This document shows positions 1 to 8,147 of a stretch of 64,000 nt of DNA, in pieces. A program made the translations under genes and the position numbers. The notes under the pieces were generated by a model. That model searched no databases. It was given only the letters and a program-made list of their open reading frames with translations, and had not been told where the DNA came from. Origin of the DNA: Guyparkeria hydrothermalis (GTDB lineage: Bacteria > Pseudomonadota > Gammaproteobacteria > Halothiobacillales > Halothiobacillaceae); contig NZ_JAJSEE010000007.1 in NCBI RefSeq assembly GCF_023555375.1, forward strand, positions 62,001 through 126,000, read 5' to 3'. Numbering within the stretch: position 1 is the first letter of the stretch; every line of letters begins with the position of its first letter.

Positions 1-306
1 ACCCCCGAGCACCAGCTCTCGGTGTCCGCGGGCGTGGTGGGTGAGCGCTTCGGCGTCCACGCCACGGCCAACTACGTCGGCGAGACCCGCGCCGTGGCCG
101 GCAGCGGCTCGATCCCGGCGGACGAGAAGGTCGATGCCCGCACCATCTTCGATCTCTCCGCGAACTACCGGCTGACCAAGCACGCCAAGCTGTTCGCCGA
201 GGTGGAAAACCTCACCGACGAGACCTACGTCGCCGCGATCCGGCCGGCCGGCTTCCGCGTGGGCAAGCCGCGCACCGTGATGGTCGGGGCGCAGTTCGAC
301 TTCTGA
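1..306 (+). CDS. TonB-dependent outer-membrane receptor, C-terminal fragment
   Basis: The reading frame is open from the first base, so the gene begins outside the window; only the last 101 residues are seen. They look like the final beta-strands of a TonB-dependent receptor: alternating hydrophobic strands, a LFAEVENLTDETYVAA segment typical of the penultimate strands, a GKPRTVMVGAQFDF ending and a terminal Phe, as expected for BAM-dependent outer-membrane barrels. Such receptors import ferric chelates, cobalamin or similar ligands with TonB energy. The ligand cannot be told from this end. A strong terminator follows directly, so it is the last gene of its transcript. Confidence 0.85.
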   Translation, partial: TPEHQLSVSAGVVGERFGVHATANYVGETRAVAGSGSIPADEKVDARTIFDLSANYRLTKHAKLFAEVENLTDETYVAAIRPAGFRVGKPRTVMVGAQFDF

Positions 307-332
307 TTGAAGGACGTCGTTAGACGCGAGAC

Positions 333-377
333 CAAAAACCCCCGGCAAGGGTGATCTTGCCGGGGGTTTTGTTTTTT
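333..377 (+). terminator. Rho-independent terminator after the TonB receptor
   Basis: A 15-bp perfect stem (335-349 with 356-370) has a 6-nt loop and is followed by a T-rich run. It lies 28 bases after the receptor stop codon. Confidence 0.9.
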
Positions 378-439
378 GGAGGCGGCGTTTCGTTATAGAC
401 CGGGCTCGAGCCAACGATCCCGATCTCTCGAGCCGACGC

Positions 440-1135
440 GGAGGGTTTCGCCCGCCTGTTGCGCGGAGTGGCCTTGGTCCACCGCCGTGCCCGGCGCGCG
501 AGCCCCTTTTCTTGCTTGTCCAAGAAAAGAGGCGAAAAGAAGGACACCCCACGGCTTGGCCCTTCGGGCCTTCGAGGCCGGACGGCGTCCGACCTCGAAG
601 CCTCACGACCGGCGAATGTCTCGGGGCCGGCTCGACGCGACATCGTGTCGCGCTGAGCCTCGGAGCGACGTCCATGTCGCTCCGACCCCGGCCACCCGCC
701 GGCCGTGAGGCAAGCCCTAGGGGCAAATACCTTCGTTAACCGCCATGCCGGCTGCAGAGCGTTCATTCCACCGGAAACCGAAGGCATGTGCGCCGTTGAA
801 GTCCATGCATTACATGGATCGAAGGGGGAGCCCCCCTTACGCCTTGCCTCGCGGGCGGGGAATCGCAGGGTCGGGCCGCCAGGGACGGCGGCCCGAGGTT
901 CGCCGCGACACGACGTCGCGTCGAACCGACCCGTCCGCGATTGCCCGTTCGCGAGGCTGATCGCGGCAGCGATCAGGCCCTCAGGGCCAAGGCGTCGGGG
1001 TGTCCTTCTTTTCGTCGGTTTTCTTGAACAAGCAAGAAAACCGACTCGCGCGCCTGCCAATGCTGTTTGGTAGTCAGCACTTGCGTTGAAGGCGTGCGAA
1101 ATCACAGAAGCGTCTGAATGCTTCTGCCCCCTTGT
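440..1135. repeat. Composite intergenic repeat, copy 1 (contains inverted halves)
   Basis: This 860-base gap between genes holds no credible CDS. It contains an inverted pair: bases around 508-572 are, with changes, the reverse complement of bases around 975-1043 (both carry the CAAGAAAA / GAAGGACACCCC core). Its left end (449-502) matches 2379-2432 in the same orientation at about 80 percent. Its right half (about 842-1132) matches about 2530-2812. Open frames through it are long only because the DNA is GC-rich; they resemble no protein family. It is best read as a dispersed intergenic repeat with fold-back potential. Confidence 0.7.
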
Positions 1136-1167
1136 TCAGGTTCATCGCGCGTTGGCGTGAAAAGCCA

Positions 1168-2262
1168 TCATGGGAGAGCTTCGGCTGCCACGGCCGAGGC
1201 CACTTGCTCGGCCCGCTGCTGTAACTCGCCGGCGTTTTCCAATCCGTCGATAAACCGCTGCGGGATTCCGCTCAAGCCCACCTGTGCCCCGGTAAGCGCC
1301 CCGGTCAGCATCGCCCGGGCCATGTTCTGGCCACCGCCATTGACCGCATGCAATACCGCCGCCTCGAAATCGTCGGCAAACTTTGCCGAGAGGTAGTAGG
1401 CCGCCGGAAGCTGGTGATAAATGGCGCACGGCATGCCGTACACCAGGGAGACTTTCCAGGGCGGCTCGATGCGTACCCCGGGATCGGCAGCCGCTGCTGC
1501 GATGAAGGACGGTGTCAGCAGGGCATCGGGCGAGGCAAAACGACCGGCCCGGGGCGGGTCCGGCTGCCCCGGCTGGGGCGGCTGCAGGTCATCGCTGGTG
1601 ACGGCATGAAACGGCAAATCGCCACGTTTCACCAGGGCCATCAGCTTGTCTGAGATTTCCGTATCCAGGCGTTGCCCCTGAACCAGCTGGCCCAGCAACG
1701 CACCGTACGCCACGGTCATGGAGACCACGGTTTCATCCACCTGCGTCAGTGCGGTGTTGTCGGCAATGGCTGCCGCCAGTTTCTTGGGCTGAAATGCATA
1801 GCGCACGGCAATGGCAAGCGTGCGTTCAATGGCTTCAGTGGTATCGGCGTGACCACCCACTTGCCCCCAGGGCAGGCCCTGCTCGACGCGTTTTCGCCAG
1901 GCATCACGGATGGATTGGCTGGTGTAACCACCGGGACCGGAGGCCGGGGTGCCATCGAGCATTGGGAAGAGGTCGTCATCCAGACGCCGACAGAAATCGG
2001 CTTCGTCGTAACCATCCGCCTCCACCAGCGAACACAGCATCAAGTCGAGGATGATCCCCGCCTGGGAGAACTGGCCTGCCTTGAGGCCCTCGTGGTATCG
2101 ACCGGGCTTGGGGTCGGTGTAATCGTCGATCCAGTCGCCGTAGTCCCGACGCAACTCGTCGAGGTTGTAGTACCAGTGCGGCCCCAGCCCCAGGGCATCG
2201 CCGATGAAGGCCCCCATGATCGCGCCGGCGGCCCGGTTCTGGATATCGTCGCGATTGGTCAT
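1168..2262 (-). CDS. ADP-ribosylglycohydrolase-like (DraG fold) protein
   Basis: 364 residues, about the usual length for the family. The N-terminal GAFIGDALGLGPHW motif and the all-helical Ala-rich body ending in LTGALTGAQVG fit the ADP-ribosylglycohydrolase/DraG superfamily, whose active members remove ADP-ribose from proteins or small molecules using two metal ions. The metal-binding signatures are altered: the usual T-D-D motif reads GQFSQ (residues 63-67), and the C-terminal GGDTDT motif reads GGGQNM (about 309-314). Catalysis by the standard mechanism is therefore doubtful. The ATG at 2262 was chosen because GGAGG lies 5 bases upstream; an upstream in-frame start to 2337 lacks this. It stands alone between two copies of a dispersed repeat. 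Confidence 0.75.
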   Translation of the reverse strand: MTNRDDIQNRAAGAIMGAFIGDALGLGPHWYYNLDELRRDYGDWIDDYTDPKPGRYHEGLKAGQFSQAGIILDLMLCSLVEADGYDEADFCRRLDDDLFPMLDGTPASGPGGYTSQSIRDAWRKRVEQGLPWGQVGGHADTTEAIERTLAIAVRYAFQPKKLAAAIADNTALTQVDETVVSMTVAYGALLGQLVQGQRLDTEISDKLMALVKRGDLPFHAVTSDDLQPPQPGQPDPPRAGRFASPDALLTPSFIAAAAADPGVRIEPPWKVSLVYGMPCAIYHQLPAAYYLSAKFADDFEAAVLHAVNGGGQNMARAMLTGALTGAQVGLSGIPQRFIDGLENAGELQQRAEQVASAVAAEALP

Positions 2263-2378
2263 GGGGCCTCCGACGGTGATTCGGTAAAGACGTCTCCGGT
2301 TATCGCTTACAAGCGTAGTCGGCACTCGGGAGGACATCTATCAGCCGATAGGGGCGGCATACCGGGGGAGAATTGTTT

Positions 2379-2815
2379 CGCACGCCGGTTGCATGGAGTG
2401 ACCATGAGCTATCGCCGTGCCCAACGCGCGAGGGTCTTTTCTAAACGCGCCAACGGCGCGTGCCCCGCCATAAGCCGCACCAAGCAAGTTATTCATGGCA
2501 CCGAGTTATCAGGTTCGACTGTCCCCTTCGCCCTTGCCGAGCGGCCGGGGTGCCGCAGGGTCGGCGCCACATGGACGTGGCGCCGAGGTTCGCCGCGACA
2601 GGACGTCGTGTCGAACCGACCCGTCCGCGGTGCCCCGGACGGGAGGGAAGCCCGCAGGGCCAAGGCGAGGGGTGCCCTTCTCTTTGGGCACTTTCTCTTG
2701 GGCAAGCAAGAGAAAGTGTCTCGCGCGCCTGCCAAAGCGGTTTGGTAAGCGGCACATGCGTTGAAAGCGTGCGAAATCACAGAAGCGTCTTTTAAAGGGT
2801 TCTGCCCCCTTTATT
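2379..2815. repeat. Composite intergenic repeat, copy 2
   Basis: Second copy of the element seen at 440-1135, in the same orientation but shorter. It keeps the left end (2379-2432) and the right half (about 2530-2812, including the GCGAAATCACAGAAGCGTCT segment that both copies share). The central inverted half is missing. It fills the 570-base gap upstream of the ADP-ribosylglycohydrolase-like gene. No gene is supported inside it. Confidence 0.7.
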
Positions 2816-2833
2816 GGAGTCACATTCTTGGAT

Positions 2834-3178
2834 CTATTTCTGCTCTTTGTTATGAAGCTCTAAAAGCTCCAGCGCTACTTTGTCGGCGGCATGTACTAAG
2901 CGATGATCAGGATGCTTCTCACAGTAATCCGTAACGCTTATCAGAATCCCAATCTCGGCGGTTGAGTGTAAGTCGATTATTCGCGCAACCCCAGAAATGA
3001 AGCCGAAAGCCCACTGTTTATGGCCCTCGTGTTCGTCAGCACTTTTGTCGGCAATATATTCGTTGCAAGTGACCTCTCCCGCTCCATAAAGGACGTTGTG
3101 GCGACTCTCAGCGGACACCGGGAGTGTTGTTGCCGTTAGCAAAGCCACCAGTACGGCACAGGATCTCATTGTGGTCAT
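2834..3178 (-). CDS. Small secreted protein, Rap1a/HdeA-like in pattern, function unknown
   Basis: 114 residues with a clear Sec signal peptide (hydrophobic VLVALLTATTLP, cleavage near VSA-ES). The mature part has two widely spaced cysteines (in VTCNEY and TDYCEKHP) that could form a disulfide, a GFISGVARI segment and a C-terminal amphipathic helix. This C...W.GF..G....C layout is that of small periplasmic proteins of the Rap1a/HdeA-like type, but the identity is too weak to name a family. Base composition is lower in GC than its neighbours, and it sits beside repeats, so recent acquisition is possible. The start may be the first ATG (3178) or one three codons later; neither has a strong ribosome binding site. 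Confidence 0.6.
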   Translation of the reverse strand: MTTMRSCAVLVALLTATTLPVSAESRHNVLYGAGEVTCNEYIADKSADEHEGHKQWAFGFISGVARIIDLHSTAEIGILISVTDYCEKHPDHRLVHAADKVALELLELHNKEQK

Positions 3179-3421
3179 TGTTACTACACATCCCTATAAA
3201 TTCGATTCGGGACCAACCCGCCCAACGTGGCTGTCTGCCTAGTGCATCACCGGCTTGGCCAAGCGGGGCAGGTTGAACGATAGCAGAACGTAGTAGGACC
3301 CTTCGCATGGTCCGTATTGCGAGTGCACGGAGACTCAAGTTGGCGCTTTCGTCAGGCCTTCGCCAGCCAGCCACGGACAACAAGGGGTCCGGGTAAAGTG
3401 GTCAGATCCCTTTTCTGTGAC

Positions 3422-4201
3422 TCAGAAAGTGACCTCCGCCACCATGACCGTCACCGCCCCACCAGCCAACCGCACCCGATCACCCACCACCTCACAACTG
3501 AGATTGCCACCCCGCCTGGAAACCTGCCTGGCGGACAACCTCTCCTTGCCCAGCCTGTCGGCCCAGTACGGCGCAAGTTGGCAATGGGCCGAGCCAGTGA
3601 CCGGATCTTCCGGGATACCGAGCTTCGGCGCGAAGAACCGACTGACGAAGTCCGCCTCGTCACCCGGCGCGGTCACGATCACGCCGCGCCGGTCGAGCTG
3701 GCCGAGCAGGGCCTGGTCGGGTGACAGGGTTCGGATGGTCGCTTCCGAATCGAACACGACCACGTAATCGTCACCGGCGAGCACCTCGAGCGGCTGCGCA
3801 CCGAGCCCGCGAACCAGCAGGTCCGGGATATCTCGAGGTGTCGGCGGGCAGGCGGGAAAGTCCAGTTTCAGGGCCTTGCCTTCCCGTCTCACGAACAACG
3901 GGCCGCTGCGGCTGGCGAAGGTGATCACCGACTCGTCGTGACCGATCGACTCGAAGATGACGTGGGCAGCGGCGAGCGTGGCGTGGCCGCAAAGGTCGAC
4001 TTCCCGGGTGGGGGTGAACCAGCGCAGGTCGAACCCGGTCTCGTTGGGGACGAAGAAGGCCGTTTCGGAGAGGTTGTTCTCTTCGGCGATGGCCTGGAGC
4101 AGGTCATCGTCAAGCCAGCGCTCGAGCGGGCACACGGCGGCCGGGTTGCCTTCGAAGGCGCGCGTGGCAAAGGCATCGACCTGGTATTGCGTCAGTTTCA
4201 T
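3422..4201 (-). CDS. PhzF-family isomerase
   Basis: 259 residues. The PhzF fold signatures are present: QVDAFATRAFEGNPAAV at the N-terminus, NNLSETAFF carrying the family's catalytic glutamate, FTPTREVDLCGHATLAAAH, and later DPVTGSAHC. The family has two diaminopimelate-epimerase-like halves and isomerises small hydroxy- or dihydro-acids; PhzF itself acts in phenazine synthesis. No other phenazine gene is nearby, so the substrate here is unknown and the gene is one of the many stand-alone PhzF-like enzymes. Cytoplasmic; no signal peptide. Confidence 0.9.
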   Translation of the reverse strand: MKLTQYQVDAFATRAFEGNPAAVCPLERWLDDDLLQAIAEENNLSETAFFVPNETGFDLRWFTPTREVDLCGHATLAAAHVIFESIGHDESVITFASRSGPLFVRREGKALKLDFPACPPTPRDIPDLLVRGLGAQPLEVLAGDDYVVVFDSEATIRTLSPDQALLGQLDRRGVIVTAPGDEADFVSRFFAPKLGIPEDPVTGSAHCQLAPYWADRLGKERLSARQVSRRGGNLSCEVVGDRVRLAGGAVTVMVAEVTF

Positions 4202-4319
4202 TGGTGATCTTCCTCTACAACGTCAACCTCGATGGTAACCGGCCGAAACGGCCCAATCAGCAGCGCCCCTGTTCGACAGGGTTGATCGATGCCAGGCCGG
4301 ATCGGCATGACCGGCCCCG

Positions 4320-4353
4320 CAAAAAAACACCCCGACAAGTCTGCCGGGGTGTG
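4320..4353 (-). terminator. Rho-independent terminator for the YceI/b561 operon
   Basis: On the minus strand an ACACCCCG...CGGGGTGT hairpin is followed by seven T residues. It lies 40 bases after the yceI-like stop. Confidence 0.9.
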
Positions 4354-4392
4354 GAGCAATGGGCGGGCCGGACGGACCCGCAAGGTATCGGC

Positions 4393-4983
4393 TTACTGGC
4401 GAACACCCTCCACCGACAACGTCACTTCAGCCGTGGTCGCCGCCGGGCCCAAGTCGTAGTCGATACCGAAGTCCTTGAGCGTCAGCGTAGTGGTGCCGTG
4501 GAAACCGGCGCGGTAGCCGCCCCAGGGGTCTTCGCCCTCGCCGATCTTCTCGGCCTCGATCTCGATCTCCTTGGTCACGCCGCGCATGGTCAGATCACCG
4601 GTGATGACAAAGCCGTCGTCGGTCGACTCGATGCCGGTGCTCTTGAACGTCGCCTCGGGGTACTCCTTCACGTGGAAGAAATCGGCCTCGCGCAAGTGCT
4701 TGTCGCGCTCGGCGTGGTTCGAATCAAGGCTGGCCATGTCGATGGTCACCTCGACGCTGGCATCCTCGATGGCACCGTCCTCGTACTCGAAGCTGCCCTC
4801 GAAGTCGTTGAAGCGGCCGTACAGCCAGGAAAAGCCAAGGTGGTTGATGCGCCACTCGATAAAGGCGTGCTGCCCCTCGGTGTCGATGACGTACTCGGCC
4901 GCCTGGGCGGTGATGGGAAGCGCCGAGACGGGCGCGGCGATGGCGCCGGCCAGCAGGGCGGCGGAAAGGCGTCGGGTAATCAT
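4393..4983 (-). CDS. YceI-family periplasmic lipocalin-like protein
   Basis: 196 residues with a Sec signal peptide ending near TAQA-AEYVID. The mature part is a YceI domain: the AFIEWRINHLGFSWLYGRFNDFEGSF start, the ATFKSTGIE middle segment and the GITKEIEIE-type strand (here GVTKEIEIEAEK). Family members form a lipocalin-like barrel that binds a long isoprenoid such as ubiquinone. It lies directly downstream of a cytochrome b561 gene on the same strand (31 bases apart). The same pairing (yceJ-yceI) is known in enteric bacteria, so a shared periplasmic/membrane redox or isoprenoid role is likely. GGAG lies before the ATG. Confidence 0.92.
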   Translation of the reverse strand: MITRRLSAALLAGAIAAPVSALPITAQAAEYVIDTEGQHAFIEWRINHLGFSWLYGRFNDFEGSFEYEDGAIEDASVEVTIDMASLDSNHAERDKHLREADFFHVKEYPEATFKSTGIESTDDGFVITGDLTMRGVTKEIEIEAEKIGEGEDPWGGYRAGFHGTTTLTLKDFGIDYDLGPAATTAEVTLSVEGVRQ

Positions 4984-5014
4984 GGGTCGTCTCCTTCTTA
5001 TAGGTCGGTTGGTT

Positions 5015-5569
5015 TCAGCGCCGGGACGCGGCGGGCCGGAGCATCCGGCGCAGGGTGTCGTCCCGGTCGAACAGGTGGTGTTTGAAGGCCGCCAGCGCGT
5101 GCAGCACGGCCAGGCCGATCACGGTCCAGGCGAGCCAGCGATGCACGTCCCCGGCGATGTCTTCCTGGTCGGGCAGGTCGCTGATGGTGGCGGGCACCGA
5201 GAACAGGCCAAACACGTCGATCGCGCTGCCGTCGGCGGTGGAGATCAGGTAGCCGGCGATCATCAGGGCGAACAGCAACAGGTAAAACGCCCCATGCACC
5301 ACGCTCGCGGCCCGTCGCTCCCACGGCTTGCCGAGCGGGCGCGGCGAGGGATTGAGCCACCGCCAGAGCAATCGGGCGGTCAGCACCAGGAACAGCAGCA
5401 CGCCGGTCGCCTTGTGAATGGCCGGCGCCTGGCGATACCAGGGGTCGTAATAGGTCAGCTCCACCATCCACCAGCCCAGCGCGAATAGGCCGATCACGGC
5501 GACGGCCACCAGCCAGTGAAGGCCGATGGCGACGAGGCCGTATCCCGTTTCCCTGTTACGCCACTGCAT
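5015..5569 (-). CDS. Cytochrome b561 family di-heme membrane protein
   Basis: 184 residues with four transmembrane helices. Histidines typical of b561 heme ligation are visible in GLHWLVAV, PAIHKATGV, VVHGAFYLLL, DVHRWLAW and the C-terminal FKHHLF. The family moves electrons between quinol or other reductants and acceptors across the inner membrane. The ATG at 5569 is chosen because an AAGGA ribosome binding site lies just upstream; a GTG five codons earlier overlaps that site. First gene of a two-gene operon with the YceI protein, and divergent from a LysR regulator that is a candidate controller. Confidence 0.9.
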   Translation of the reverse strand: MQWRNRETGYGLVAIGLHWLVAVAVIGLFALGWWMVELTYYDPWYRQAPAIHKATGVLLFLVLTARLLWRWLNPSPRPLGKPWERRAASVVHGAFYLLLFALMIAGYLISTADGSAIDVFGLFSVPATISDLPDQEDIAGDVHRWLAWTVIGLAVLHALAAFKHHLFDRDDTLRRMLRPAASRR

Positions 5570-5795
5570 GCCTGCTTCCTTCACCCGCGGTGATCATTCA
5601 CAGCCGGTCCAACCCGGCGATTCGTCTGGTGAACGGAGCATGGCCGTTGCGCGGGTGTTTTTAAATCCCTAATCTCGAAAAACACTGTTGCCGAAACGAG
5701 AACGACACTGGGGCTCCTCGAAAAATCGTCATGAGCCGCGCGAGTGCAAGGAGCCGCGCAGCGAGCGACGAGACATATCAAGAAGATAGGCGGAT

Positions 5796-5942
5796 GCAGG
5801 CCGTCCATGGCCTGCACTCTTCGAGCGCACTGCGTGCGCTTCGATTCGCTCCAGGCGAATCGAGAGGAGCGAGTGACGACATGGCCGGGATGCCATGCCG
5901 GACGCAAGCCTGGCTTGCGCCAGTGAGGGACAAGGATGTCCC
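5796..5942. repeat. Array of six consecutive short hairpins
   Basis: Six perfect or near-perfect inverted repeats follow one another in 147 bases: 5796-5815 (7-bp stem, loop GTCCAT), 5824-5840 (7 bp, loop TGC), 5841-5863 (9 bp, loop TCCAG), 5880-5897 (6 bp, loop CGGGAT), 5903-5919 (7 bp, loop CTG) and 5927-5942 (6 bp, loop AGGA). The stems differ in sequence, so this is neither a CRISPR array nor a simple tandem repeat. It lies in the divergent gap between the b561 gene and the LysR gene and resembles multi-hairpin intergenic mosaics of gammaproteobacteria. Confidence 0.7.
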
Positions 5943-5995
5943 GAATCCGCAGGCGACGCCGCAATCGGGCGGCACAATAGGTTTTTGAGGTGTCC

Positions 5996-6922
5996 ATGGA
6001 CCGCTTTGCCGCACTGGCGAACTTCATCAGCATCGCCGACGCCGGCTCGATCAGCGCGGCGGCCGATCGGCTGGGCATCGCCAAGTCGGCGGTCAGCCGG
6101 CGGCTGCGGGAGCTGGAGAATCATCTCGGCGTGGAGCTGGTGCATCGCACCACCCGGCACCTGGCGCTGACCCCGTCGGGCGAGGACTTCTACCACCGCG
6201 CCACCCGGCTGCTGGCCGATCTCGACCAGGCCGAGGAGGCGGTCACCCGCGAACACGGCGAGCTGTCGGGCGTGCTGCGCATCGCCGCGCCGCTTTCGTT
6301 CGGCCTGATGCACCTGCAACCGGCGATCACCGCCTTCATGGCCGTCCATCCCGGGGTGAGCTTCGACCTCAACCTGGACGACGACGAGGTCGACCTGGTC
6401 GCCGACGGCTACGATCTCGGGATCCGACTGGCGAGCCTGCCGGACTCCACCCTGATGGCCCGCAAGCTCGCGCCGATCCGCAACCTCGCCGTGGCCAGCC
6501 CCGACTACCTCGCCCGTCACGGCACCCCGCGCCACCCGGCGGATCTCGCCGATCACGATTGCCTGATCTACAGCAACGTGCCCGAGACCCAGGTCTGGGG
6601 CTACACCAACGCGCAGGGGCGCTGGCAGCCGGTGCACGGCCGACGGCGGCTGCGGGTGAACAACGGCGATTTCCTGCGCGAGGCGGCCATTCGCGGTGCC
6701 GGCATCGTGATCGAACCCACCTTCCTGCTGCATCGGGCAATCGCCGAGGGGCAGCTGGTCCCGATCCTCACCGACGTGCCCTGGCCGGAAATCGGTGCCT
6801 ACGCGGTCTACCCGCAGACGCGCCACCTGTCGGCGCGGGTACGGGCCTTCATCGATTTCCTCGCCCAGCGGTTTGCCGGCGAGCCCTACTGGGATCACCA
6901 CCTGCCGATCACACGCGGGTGA
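5996..6922 (+). CDS. LysR-family transcriptional regulator
   Basis: 308 residues. The N-terminal winged HTH (residues about 1-60) has FISIADAGSISAAADRLGIA followed by the recognition helix SAVSRRLRELENHLGVELVHRT, standard for LysR proteins. A periplasmic-binding-protein-like effector domain fills residues 90-300 and belongs to the large group often found beside redox or efflux genes. The ATG at 5996 has GAGG five bases upstream; a GTG two codons earlier overlaps that site. It is transcribed away from the b561/YceI operon, which is its most likely target along with itself. The effector is unknown. Confidence 0.92.
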   Translation: MDRFAALANFISIADAGSISAAADRLGIAKSAVSRRLRELENHLGVELVHRTTRHLALTPSGEDFYHRATRLLADLDQAEEAVTREHGELSGVLRIAAPLSFGLMHLQPAITAFMAVHPGVSFDLNLDDDEVDLVADGYDLGIRLASLPDSTLMARKLAPIRNLAVASPDYLARHGTPRHPADLADHDCLIYSNVPETQVWGYTNAQGRWQPVHGRRRLRVNNGDFLREAAIRGAGIVIEPTFLLHRAIAEGQLVPILTDVPWPEIGAYAVYPQTRHLSARVRAFIDFLAQRFAGEPYWDHHLPITRG

Positions 6923-6977
6923 GGCAACCTGACGCGAAGCCCGAGCGGGGAACTCGGATACCAATCGAAGTTGGACT

Positions 6978-7021
6978 AGGAATGATTCTCATTTGACAGC
7001 CGAAAAAAGCTTGGCTATCGT
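6978..7021 (+). promoter_or_regulatory. Fur box overlapping a sigma-70 promoter for fbpABC
   Basis: Bases 6978-6996 (GGAATGATTCTCATTTGAC) match the 19-bp Fur consensus well. They overlap TTGACA at 6993-6998, which is followed 17 bases later by TATCGT (7016-7021), a good -35/-10 pair. Fur-iron binding here would block RNA polymerase, giving iron repression of the importer that starts 65 bases downstream. Confidence 0.8.
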
Positions 7022-7085
7022 GGCCCGGCTTTCGATCGAAAAACACCACCAAATTCGCCTTTTCAAGAGCCAAGAGGTCTCGATC

Positions 7086-8147
7086 ATGTCCCGAATTTTC
7101 CCGTTGGCCGCCCTGGCCCTCGCCACCGCTGGACTCGGTCTCGCCGGTTGCAGCGACAACGCCGAGCAGAACGGCGACACCACCGCCAACCAGGGCACGA
7201 CCACCCTGAACGTCTACTCCGCGCGCAAGGAAGACCTGATCGCGCCGCTGCTGGATCGGTTCACCGACGAGACCGGCATCGAGGTGCAATTGCTGACCGC
7301 CAAGGCCGGCGCCCTGCTCTCCCGCCTGGAAAGCGAAGGTCGCAATACCCCGGCCGACCTGCTGATCACCGTCGATGCCGGCAACCTGCAGCGCGCCAAG
7401 GAGGCCGGCGTGTTCCAGGCGATCGACTCGGCGACGCTGACCGATCGCATCCCGGCCAACCTGCGCGACGTCGACAACCAGTGGTTCGGTCTGTCGCAGC
7501 GTGCCCGCGTGATCTTCACCCACAAGGAGAACGTCGAGGAAGGCGCGATCACCAGCTACGCCGATCTGGCCGACCCGAAGTTCAAGGGCAAGATCTGCAT
7601 CCGTTCGTCGGACAACGTCTACAACCAGTCGCTGGTCGCCTCCCTGATCGCCGAGCACGGCGAGGAGTGGACCGAGGAATGGGCCAAGGGCCTGGTCGCG
7701 AACATGGCACGCAAGCCGCAGGGCGGCGATCGTGACCAGATCCGCGCCGTGGCCGCCGGCGAGTGCGACATCGCCGTGGCGAACACCTACTACTACGGCG
7801 CCATGCAGAACGGCAGCGACACCGATCGCGAAGCGGCCGACGCCGTGCGGCTGGTCTGGCCGAACCAGGACGACCGCGGCGCGCACGTCAACGTCTCCGG
7901 CGCCGGCATGGTCGCGGCGAGCGACAAGACCGAGGCGGTCACGCAGCTGCTCGAGTTCCTGACCACCGAGGCCTCCCAGGAGTGGTACGCCCAGGTCAAC
8001 AATGAGTTCCCGGTCCGCCCGGGCGTGCCGGCCGCCGAGACGCTGGCCCAGTGGGGCGAGTTCAAGGCCGACGACCTGAACCTCTCCAAGCTGGGTGAGC
8101 TCAACCCGGCCGCCGTGAAACTCATGGACCGGGCCGGATGGCAGTAA
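7086..8147 (+). CDS. fbpA: Ferric-iron ABC transporter substrate-binding lipoprotein
   Basis: 353 residues. A lipoprotein signal peptide ends in the lipobox LAGC. The mature protein has the FbpA/FutA/IdiA layout: LNVYSARKEDLIAPLLDRF near the start, a DLLITVDAGNL hinge segment, and NTYYYGAM with adjacent tyrosines (about Y235-Y237) that in this family bind bare Fe3+. It should sit anchored in the periplasm and hand iron to the membrane permease. The ATG at 7086 was chosen over an upstream in-frame start because it opens a proper signal peptide and has AAGAGG before it. First gene of the operon behind the Fur box; its end overlaps the permease start by 10 bases. Confidence 0.95.
   Translation: MSRIFPLAALALATAGLGLAGCSDNAEQNGDTTANQGTTTLNVYSARKEDLIAPLLDRFTDETGIEVQLLTAKAGALLSRLESEGRNTPADLLITVDAGNLQRAKEAGVFQAIDSATLTDRIPANLRDVDNQWFGLSQRARVIFTHKENVEEGAITSYADLADPKFKGKICIRSSDNVYNQSLVASLIAEHGEEWTEEWAKGLVANMARKPQGGDRDQIRAVAAGECDIAVANTYYYGAMQNGSDTDREAADAVRLVWPNQDDRGAHVNVSGAGMVAASDKTEAVTQLLEFLTTEASQEWYAQVNNEFPVRPGVPAAETLAQWGEFKADDLNLSKLGELNPAAVKLMDRAGWQ

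Noticed and set aside
320-1105. Long open frames on both strands between the TonB receptor and the ADP-ribosylglycohydrolase-like gene
   Set aside because: They lie within a dispersed repeat, lack ribosome binding sites and family resemblance, and similar frames recur in the second copy with frameshifts.
5796-5942. CRISPR array
   Set aside because: The hairpins differ in sequence, have no constant repeat or spacer length, and no cas gene is near.
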